Shown piece by piece: positions 1 through 5,145 of a stretch of DNA of 5,946 bases. The number at the start of each line of letters is the position of its first letter. Within the stretch, counting starts at the first letter, position 1. Location of the stretch: contig JAADHL010000325.1 of NCBI GenBank assembly GCA_013151875.1, positions 1-5,946 on the forward strand, written 5' to 3'. The position numbers and the translations under genes are program-made. The DNA is from Deltaproteobacteria bacterium. GTDB taxonomy: Bacteria > Myxococcota_A > UBA9042 > DTJE01. Below the pieces are notes generated by a model. It did not search any database. It was not told the DNA's origin and saw only the letters and a program-made list of their open reading frames with translations.

Positions 1-273
1 GGAATCAAGGCCGGATTTACGTATCAACGCCATGGTTCGACGCAACAGGTCATCCGGATCCGGCACGTTCTCAAACCGGATGCCTCGGGCGCTGGACATC
101 AGGCGCAAGGTATGGACGTCCCACAGCACGGGCCGGCCGTGGTGGATGCGCACGGCCTCGAAAACCGAGTCCCCGAACAGGAACCCTCGGTCCCATGCCG
201 ACACCTTGGCCTCGGACGCGGGCACAACCTCGCCGTTCACATCCGCCCAAAGTGTCCGTTCCTCGTCGTTCAT
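1..273 (-). CDS. Class IV aminotransferase, N-terminal part (cut by window edge)
   Basis: The 91 visible codons begin at an ATG and stay open to base 1. Family signatures seen: residues 9-19 form the first strand pair (WADVNGEVVPA). DRGFLFGDSVFE at 28-39 is the hallmark of PLP fold type IV enzymes. A D-x-H-x-x-R-L-x-x-SA stretch lies at 52-62, where R57 corresponds by family knowledge to the arginine that binds the PLP phosphate. The catalytic lysine, normally about 150 residues in, is outside the window. The family includes branched-chain aminotransferase, D-amino-acid aminotransferase and 4-amino-4-deoxychorismate lyase, and the visible part does not tell these apart, so no symbol is given. 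The start is supported by a GGAGGA site just upstream and by an ATGA overlap with the FHA gene, which suggests translational coupling. It is the third gene of the valS operon. Confidence 0.85.
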   Translation of the reverse strand, partial: MNDEERTLWADVNGEVVPASEAKVSAWDRGFLFGDSVFEAVRIHHGRPVLWDVHTLRLMSSARGIRFENVPDPDDLLRRTMALIRKSGLDS

Positions 274-974
274 GCGTCCTCCGGCAACGAAAAGCGCCGC
301 AACGTCTCCGGCCACAACAGGTTTTCGGCCTCCTCCATCACCTCGCCCCTCAGTACCCTTACGTGAAGGATATACCCGGGCAGGCCCAGGACGTCGCCGT
401 CCTTCAACACCCTCCTGCGCGTCACATCCGTGCCGTTGAGCTGTAGGGTATCGCCCCCCTTTGCAGGCGGCACCACGTACTGTGCGCCGCGACCCAGGTT
501 TTCAATGGTGGAGCGACCAACCCCCCCCAGTGGAAGTGTCGCCGGCGCCTCCCCGAACGTCAGTCCGGTCCCGCGGGAAACGAACACCTGCCAGGGCCGC
601 ACATCTTCCTCGACGCGGGGATGAACCAGAAGCATTACCGCCGTGTCCGCCACCCTGCCGCCCTCCAGCAATCTGATCCTGACGTCGCCCAGGCCGATCA
701 CGTCGCCGAAACGGAGTTCCTCGGAGTAGTTTTCGACGGCGTCGCCATTGAGCCGCGCCGGAGAATCCCCCACGCGTCTCATGAAAAAGTCACCGTCCAC
801 CCAGGTAAGCAGCAGGTGGTGCTGCGTGACCGAGTCGTCGCGAATACGGACCACGTTGTCCCGCGCGGAACCGACCGAAGTCACCGCGCCCGTCACGCGG
901 TAACGGTACACCCTGTCCCGCACCTCGATAAAGAGGTTGGCGTCCACCGAGATTGCGTCGGGCGAATCCGGCAC
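270..974 (-). CDS. Tandem FHA-domain protein (second FHA degenerate)
   Basis: Soluble 234-aa protein with no signal peptide or membrane segment. FHA domains bind phosphothreonine peptides, so the likely role is a signalling adaptor; the partner is unknown. FHA 1 spans about residues 13-104: VGSARDN at 34-40 stands for the usual GR-x-x-x-N turn, VTQHH at 49-53 for the VSRxH loop, N76-G77 for the NG loop, and LRFGDVIGLGD at 87-97 for the closing strand. FHA 2 spans about 127-208: it keeps N180-G181 and a clear LKDGDVLGL strand at 190-198, but I see no S/T-R-x-H loop, so it may be structural only. A GTG start is chosen because a good ribosome site sits six bases upstream and the valS stop codon is in the same frame two codons before. 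It is the second gene of the operon, translationally linked on both sides. FHA assignment is secure for domain 1 and inferred for domain 2; no function tying it to tRNA charging is known to me. Confidence 0.85.
   Translation of the reverse strand: MPDSPDAISVDANLFIEVRDRVYRYRVTGAVTSVGSARDNVVRIRDDSVTQHHLLLTWVDGDFFMRRVGDSPARLNGDAVENYSEELRFGDVIGLGDVRIRLLEGGRVADTAVMLLVHPRVEEDVRPWQVFVSRGTGLTFGEAPATLPLGGVGRSTIENLGRGAQYVVPPAKGGDTLQLNGTDVTRRRVLKDGDVLGLPGYILHVRVLRGEVMEEAENLLWPETLRRFSLPEDA
277..282 (-). promoter_or_regulatory. Shine-Dalgarno of the aminotransferase gene
   Basis: GGAGGA on the minus strand ends three bases before the ATG at 273. It lies within the last codons of the FHA gene. It fixes the aminotransferase start and fits re-initiation after the FHA stop (ATGA overlap). 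The spacing is shorter than the usual optimum. Confidence 0.6.
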
Positions 975-977
975 GGG

Positions 978-3644
978 TCAACCTCCCAGGGATCTCACGG
1001 CCTCATCAAGGCGTTGGATGCCGTCCTTGAGTTCAGCCGCCTTGAGCCTTTCCTTCTGGACCACTTGTTCAGGCGCCCTGTCGATGAATTTCGGATTTTC
1101 CAATTTCCTTTCGACACCTTCCAGCCCCTTGCGCGCCTTGGCGATGGCCTTGTTGAGTCTGGCGATCTCGGCCTCGATCCTTTCAGCCCCGATCTCCACA
1201 TAGCATTCAGCGAAAGGCAGGACCGCCAGAGCGGCTCCATCCGGTCGTTGCGCATCGGCATCGATGACGAAGCCGTCCACCCTGCCAAGCCTCCGGATGT
1301 CCTCCCGGTGCATGTCGAGATGGGCCGCGACCTCGGGGCCGCCGGGCCTCACCAGCACCCCCACCTGCTCCGACGGGGGCACCTGCACCTGACTCCTGAC
1401 GCCACGGACCGCGCTGATCAGGTCCAGGACTTCGTCCATGGCCCGAGCGTCCTCGTCGAACCTCGGCACATCGCCGGTCATGGGATAGGCGTCGACGACG
1501 ATACTGTCGGGGCGCCCGGCCAGAAAGGGCTTGAGTCGCTGCCACAACTCCTCGGTTACGTTGGGCATGAACGGGTGAAGCGCCCGCAGGATGCCGTCGA
1601 GGGACGTGACCAGAACCGTCTGGGCGGTTCGGCGACGCGGTCCACCTTCAGCGAGCGCGCCCTTGGCCAATTCCAGATACCAGTCGCAAAAGCGATGCCA
1701 GACGAACTGATACAGGACCGAGGCCCCCTCGTTGAACCTGAAACCGTCCAGTGCGCCGCGCACGGCGGCCACCATGTCGTCCAGCCGGGTCAGGATCCAA
1801 CGGTCCGCGGGCGCGGGCTTCAGACCGTCCAACGTCAACGGCCCCTCGACATCGTCCAGGTTCATGAACACGAAACGCGCTGCGTTCCACAGCTTGTTCA
1901 CGAACTCGCGGTAGCCCTGGATGCGGTCCACCGACAGCTTGACGTCGCGCCCCTGGGCGGTAAGCGTGGCCAACGTGAACCTGAGGGCGTCGGCGCCGAC
2001 CTCATCCACCAGTTCCAGGGGGTCTATGACGTTGCCCTTGGTCTTGGACATCTTTTGCCCGGCCTCGTCCCGAACCATGGCATGAAAATAAACGGTGCCG
2101 AACGGGACCTCGCCCATGAAGTGGATGCCCATCATCATCATCCTGGCCACCCAGAAAAAGATGATGTCGAACCCCGTTTCCATCACGGTGTTCGGATAAA
2201 ACGTCTTGAGTTCCCGGGTTTCGTCCGGCCAACCAAGGGTTGAAAACGGCCACAACGCTGAAGAGAACCAGGTATCGAGCACGTCCTCGTCCTGCTTCCA
2301 GTCAGCGGCGCCGCACGCGGGGCACTTCGTCGATTCATCCGGGTCCTCGACTCCGACGTAGATGCCCTCGCAACCCGGCGAACGGCAATACCAGACAGGG
2401 ATCTGATGGCCCCACCACAACTGACGGCTTATGCACCAATCCCGGATGTTCTCCATCCAGTTGAAATAGGTCTTTTCCCAGGTCTTTGGAATGAAGACCG
2501 TGTCGCCGTTCCTGACCGCATCGAGGGCCGGTCCGGCCAGGGTCTTGGCCTTGACGAACCACTGGAGGGACACGGTCGGCTCGACCACCACACCCGAGCG
2601 CTGGCAGTGCCCGACCACGTGCTTGTAATCCTCTATCGATACAAGGAACCCCTGCTCCTCGAGGTCCCTAACCACCACTTCCCGCGCCTCGAACCTTTCC
2701 AGTCCCCGGTACTTCGGCGGGACCTCGTCATTCAGATGCGCGTCCTCGGTAAGAATGCTGATCACGGGCAGGCCATGGCGCCGGCCCACCTCGAAGTCGG
2801 TAAAGTCATGCCCGGGCGTGATCTTCAGGGCGCCGGTGCCGAATTCGGGGTCCACGGCCTCGGCGTCGCCGATCACCGGGATAAGCCGGTCGGTCAGGGG
2901 CAGTTTCACCTGCTTTCCGATCAGGTGTCTATAGCGTTCGTCTTCCGGATGCACGGCCACCGCGGTGTCGCCCAGCATCGTCTCGGGCCTCGTGGTGGCC
3001 ACGACCAGTCTGACGTCGGTCCCTTCCACGGGATAGGCTATGTGCCACAGGTGGCTCTCCAGCTCTTTTTCCTCGACCTCCAGGTCGGACAGCACGGTGC
3101 GTATCGCGGGCGACCAGTTGACCATCTTTTGCGCCCGGTAGATGAGGCCCTCTTCGTACAGGCGCACAAAGACCTCGCGCACCGCGCGGGACAGGCCCTC
3201 GTCCAGGGTGAACCTCTCGCGGTCCCAGTCCACGGATATGGACAGGGCCTTCATCTGTTTCACGATGTGAGCATGGGCCGCGTCCTTCCAGCGCCACACC
3301 TCGTCCAGGAACTTCCGACGCCCAAGGTCGAACCTGGAGACGCCCTTGGCGGCCAGGTCCCGTTCAACCACCATCTGAGTCGCGATCCCGGCGTGATCGG
3401 TGCCCGGCAGCCACAGCGTGTTGAACCCGCACATTCGCTTGTATCGGATCAGTACATCCTGGATCGTCAGGGTCAACGCATGGCCGATATGCAGGTGTCC
3501 CGTCACGTTGGGAGGCGGTATCACGATACAATATGGGTCCTTGTCGCTCTGCGCCTCGGCGTGGAAGTACCCGGCATCCACCCACCCGTCGTACCAGCGG
3601 GCCTCTACCTCCCGGTGCGAGTATCCCTTGGCTATTGGCTCCAT
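978..3644 (-). CDS. valS: Valyl-tRNA synthetase (ValRS)
   Basis: Cytoplasmic class I synthetase that charges tRNA-Val with valine using ATP and edits mischarged threonine. Full length at 888 aa, in the bacterial range. Catalytic Rossmann fold: PPPNVTGHLHIGH at 43-55 (HIGH box 52-55), WWGHQIP at 410-416 and KMSKT at 531-535 (KMSKS box). CP1 editing domain: ATTRPE at 216-221, with R219, K274, T276, D280 and D283 matching the editing pocket known in the Thermus enzyme. Cysteines C420, C425, C441 and C444 form a probable zinc knuckle. The anticodon-binding helical domain is about 610-760, and a charged C-terminal coiled coil (about 820-886) is the tRNA arm typical of ValRS. The ATG is preceded by GGAG at a 5-base spacing and a strong promoter. 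First gene of a three-gene operon; all key residues are intact, so it should be active. Confidence 0.98.
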   Translation of the reverse strand: MEPIAKGYSHREVEARWYDGWVDAGYFHAEAQSDKDPYCIVIPPPNVTGHLHIGHALTLTIQDVLIRYKRMCGFNTLWLPGTDHAGIATQMVVERDLAAKGVSRFDLGRRKFLDEVWRWKDAAHAHIVKQMKALSISVDWDRERFTLDEGLSRAVREVFVRLYEEGLIYRAQKMVNWSPAIRTVLSDLEVEEKELESHLWHIAYPVEGTDVRLVVATTRPETMLGDTAVAVHPEDERYRHLIGKQVKLPLTDRLIPVIGDAEAVDPEFGTGALKITPGHDFTDFEVGRRHGLPVISILTEDAHLNDEVPPKYRGLERFEAREVVVRDLEEQGFLVSIEDYKHVVGHCQRSGVVVEPTVSLQWFVKAKTLAGPALDAVRNGDTVFIPKTWEKTYFNWMENIRDWCISRQLWWGHQIPVWYCRSPGCEGIYVGVEDPDESTKCPACGAADWKQDEDVLDTWFSSALWPFSTLGWPDETRELKTFYPNTVMETGFDIIFFWVARMMMMGIHFMGEVPFGTVYFHAMVRDEAGQKMSKTKGNVIDPLELVDEVGADALRFTLATLTAQGRDVKLSVDRIQGYREFVNKLWNAARFVFMNLDDVEGPLTLDGLKPAPADRWILTRLDDMVAAVRGALDGFRFNEGASVLYQFVWHRFCDWYLELAKGALAEGGPRRRTAQTVLVTSLDGILRALHPFMPNVTEELWQRLKPFLAGRPDSIVVDAYPMTGDVPRFDEDARAMDEVLDLISAVRGVRSQVQVPPSEQVGVLVRPGGPEVAAHLDMHREDIRRLGRVDGFVIDADAQRPDGAALAVLPFAECYVEIGAERIEAEIARLNKAIAKARKGLEGVERKLENPKFIDRAPEQVVQKERLKAAELKDGIQRLDEAVRSLGG
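981..987 (-). promoter_or_regulatory. Shine-Dalgarno of the FHA gene, inside the valS 3' end
   Basis: GGGAGGT on the minus strand encodes the last residues of ValS and lies six bases before the GTG at 974. It is the reason for choosing this GTG over the TTG at 981, which is in another frame. Ribosomes ending valS would uncover or reuse it. Confidence 0.6.
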
Positions 3645-3672
3645 CTCATCTCCGTCGAGTCATCGGGGGCGG

Positions 3673-3700
3673 ATTATAGCAGGGCGCGTGGGATAGCCAA
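3673..3700 (-). promoter_or_regulatory. Sigma70-type promoter of the valS operon
   Basis: On the minus strand a perfect TATAAT (-10, 3678-3673) lies 16 bases downstream of TTGGCT (-35, 3700-3695, four of six consensus bases). Transcription would start near 3666, leaving an untranslated leader of only about 20 bases. That is far too short for a T-box antiterminator, which often controls valS in Firmicutes. The upstream A/T-rich tract (about 3737-3780) could act as an UP-like element (inference). Confidence 0.7.
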
Positions 3701-3718
3701 GTGAGACTGTTTGTCCGC

Positions 3719-3780
3719 CCAAGAAAGGACATGCGGTTTTGTCTGGGTTATTTTTAGTTTTCTGTTGGTTGTTTTCTTGG
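3719..3780. repeat. 8-bp inverted repeat in the divergent promoter region
   Basis: CCAAGAAA at 3719-3726 and its exact reverse complement TTTCTTGG at 3773-3780 flank 46 bases, most of them T-rich on the plus strand. The arms sit between the valS promoter and the kinase start. The spacing is long for a single dimer operator; two half-sites, DNA looping or chance are all possible. Function unknown. Confidence 0.35.
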
Positions 3781-3806
3781 TGAGTGTTTCAATCTGAGCC
3801 TAGACT
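3777..3806 (+). promoter_or_regulatory. Weak candidate promoter of the receiver-kinase gene
   Basis: TTGGTG (3777-3782) and TAGACT (3801-3806) are separated by 18 bases and match the consensus -35 and -10 only partly (TAGACT four of six). Transcription would begin about three bases before the ATG at 3816, giving a nearly leaderless mRNA. This fits the lack of any Shine-Dalgarno there. An alternative pair is TTGGTT (3765-3770) with TTCAAT (3788-3793), spacing 17. Neither is strong. Confidence 0.25.
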
Positions 3807-3815
3807 AACCGTGTT

Positions 3816-5018
3816 ATGGTAGACAAGAACCTAAAAAGGTTGGTTGAGCACTACGACGTGGGCGAACTTCTGTACCGCTCGTTGCTGCTTGTGGATGACG
3901 ACGCCCCCAACCTGGACGTGCTGAGCGCCGTCCTGGATTCGGACTATCAGGTCTTTACGGCGGAGTCCGGCGTTGAAGCCATCAAGGTCCTGGATTCACA
4001 CCCCATCGATGTGATCATCACGGACCAGCGGATGCCAGAAATGACCGGCGTCGAGTTCCTGGAGCGCGCGGGCGAATCTCATCCCGACGTGGCCGGAATC
4101 GTGCTGACGGCGTACACCGACACCCCCGCGATAATCGAGGCAATAAACCGGGCGGGCGCGTTCAGGTTCCTGACCAAGCCATGGGATGCGGACACCATCA
4201 AGGTGACCGTGGCCCAGGCCAGCAGCCACGTGTACCAACGGCGCGCCATCGCGCGGCTGGTGGACCTGGTGTCCCTGCGAAACGAGGAACTGGCGCTGGC
4301 ACTCCAGGAATTGAATGACGCCCAGGAGCGGATGCTGCACCTCGAACGCGTGGGCACCATCGGCAGGTTGACCGCCGGCGTCACCCACGACATCCGCAAT
4401 TTCCTGATGGGGCTGGCGCTATTGGAAGAGGAGTGCGCGACGGGCGATGTGTCGGAAGACCTCCAGGACACGGTCAGGGTCAGCCTGGCGGGCCTGCGCA
4501 ACCTCCTGGTTTCACTGGATGCCATGAAGGAGTATTCCAAGGACGGCAAAGTCGAACTGAACCTGAGGGATGTGTCGCCAAAAGACATCGTAAAGGACGC
4601 GCTTACCGTCGCCCGCATGGACATCGAATTCAGAAAACGTTCGGTGGAGGTGAACATCGAGGACGATCTGCCTGCCGTCATGGCGGATCATCAGAGGCTG
4701 GTGCAGGTCATGGTCAACCTGATCAGAAACGCGGTTCAGGCGACCGAGCAGGGGCAAAGCATCGTCATCGAGGCAAAGGCGGGTGACGATGGAGGCGTGC
4801 GCCTGGTCGTGGAGGATGAAGGAAAGGGAATCCCGATTGACATCCGAGATGAACTCTTTGACGCCTTCTCCACCACCAAGGGTGAGGAGGGCATGGGAAT
4901 GGGGCTGTACATGGCCCGCATGACCGTCGAATCCCACGGCGGAACAATCAATTATCGGGATCGTCCGGAGGGAGGCACCCGTTTCGAAATCACGTTCAAC
5001 TCGCGCGGAAGAAATTAA
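3816..5018 (+). CDS. Soluble receiver-histidine kinase (REC-HisKA-HATPase)
   Basis: A 400-aa cytoplasmic two-component protein with no membrane segments. Receiver domain about 22-138: acidic D27-D28, phospho-acceptor D70 in TDQRMP, T98, F118 and K121 in the FRFLTKPW motif. A coiled-coil linker follows (about 145-182). The dimerisation and phosphotransfer helix has its histidine at H191 (THDIRN, 190-195). The ATPase domain shows the N-box NLIRNAVQA (301-309, N305), DEGKG (334-338), an F-box LFDAFSTTK (347-355) and GMGMGL (359-364). All catalytic residues are present, so it should receive a phosphoryl group and also phosphorylate a partner. REC before kinase is the reverse of classical hybrid kinases and implies that an upstream kinase gates this one. 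No partner kinase or DNA-binding regulator is in the window. Only the ATG at 3816 lies between an in-frame stop and the REC domain, apart from poorer TTG/GTG options; no Shine-Dalgarno precedes it. The order resembles PhcR of Ralstonia as I recall it. Confidence 0.95.
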   Translation: MVDKNLKRLVEHYDVGELLYRSLLLVDDDAPNLDVLSAVLDSDYQVFTAESGVEAIKVLDSHPIDVIITDQRMPEMTGVEFLERAGESHPDVAGIVLTAYTDTPAIIEAINRAGAFRFLTKPWDADTIKVTVAQASSHVYQRRAIARLVDLVSLRNEELALALQELNDAQERMLHLERVGTIGRLTAGVTHDIRNFLMGLALLEEECATGDVSEDLQDTVRVSLAGLRNLLVSLDAMKEYSKDGKVELNLRDVSPKDIVKDALTVARMDIEFRKRSVEVNIEDDLPAVMADHQRLVQVMVNLIRNAVQATEQGQSIVIEAKAGDDGGVRLVVEDEGKGIPIDIRDELFDAFSTTKGEEGMGMGLYMARMTVESHGGTINYRDRPEGGTRFEITFNSRGRN

Positions 5019-5145
5019 AATGAAACACGTGAACAGAATCAACCAATGCGGCAACTCACTCTCTGGTAGAAGCTGCCTCCAAGGCTGACATGCTCTCTTG
5101 GTCGCGGAATTGATGGCGGGGTCATTTTGATGAGGTAGAAATAAA
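5019..5145 (+). other. Intergenic region between kinase and PilZ-like gene
   Basis: 127 bases without a convincing gene. I see no stem followed by a T run, so no intrinsic terminator. The best dyad is CCAAG...CTTGG (about 5079-5102), only five base pairs around a 13-base loop. TTGATG occurs twice, at 5110 and 5127. A 22-codon ORF at 5020-5088 is considered too weak. Co-transcription of the two flanking genes remains possible. Confidence 0.5.
5132..5136 (+). promoter_or_regulatory. Shine-Dalgarno that sets the TTG start of the next gene
   Basis: GAGGT, nine bases before TTG 5146. An in-frame stop (TGA 5131-5133) closes the frame just upstream, and the first in-frame ATG is only at 5599, in the middle of the conserved-looking protein. 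This site therefore decides the start. Confidence 0.55.

Noticed and set aside
32..439. Plus-strand ORF (135 aa) at the left edge
   Set aside because: Antisense to the aminotransferase and FHA genes, whose motifs are clear on the other strand; R/S/P-rich shadow.
972..980. Readthrough fusion of ValS and the FHA protein (same frame, TGA CCC GTG)
   Set aside because: The two genes are in frame, but a good Shine-Dalgarno and GTG explain a separate start, and no recoding signal is visible.
621..2243. Long plus-strand ORF (540 aa) opposite valS
   Set aside because: It is antisense to the unmistakable valS and FHA genes, is rich in H, P, R and G, and shows no domain. It is a shadow ORF caused by high-GC codon structure.
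3645..3672. T-box or other long leader regulating valS
   Set aside because: The predicted leader from the TATAAT promoter is about 20 bases, with no room for a T-box stem, specifier loop or terminator.
2406..3704. Long plus-strand ORF (432 aa) opposite the valS 5' half
   Set aside because: Same reason: antisense shadow, low-complexity composition and no recognisable motif; its end runs through the valS promoter.
5020..5088. 22-codon ORF directly after the kinase stop
   Set aside because: Only a weak GGAAG upstream, no recognisable product, and too short to separate from chance.
5112..5130. Sigma54-like promoter (TGGCGGGG...TTTTGA)
   Set aside because: The GG element is present but the required GC at -12 is absent at the right spacing.
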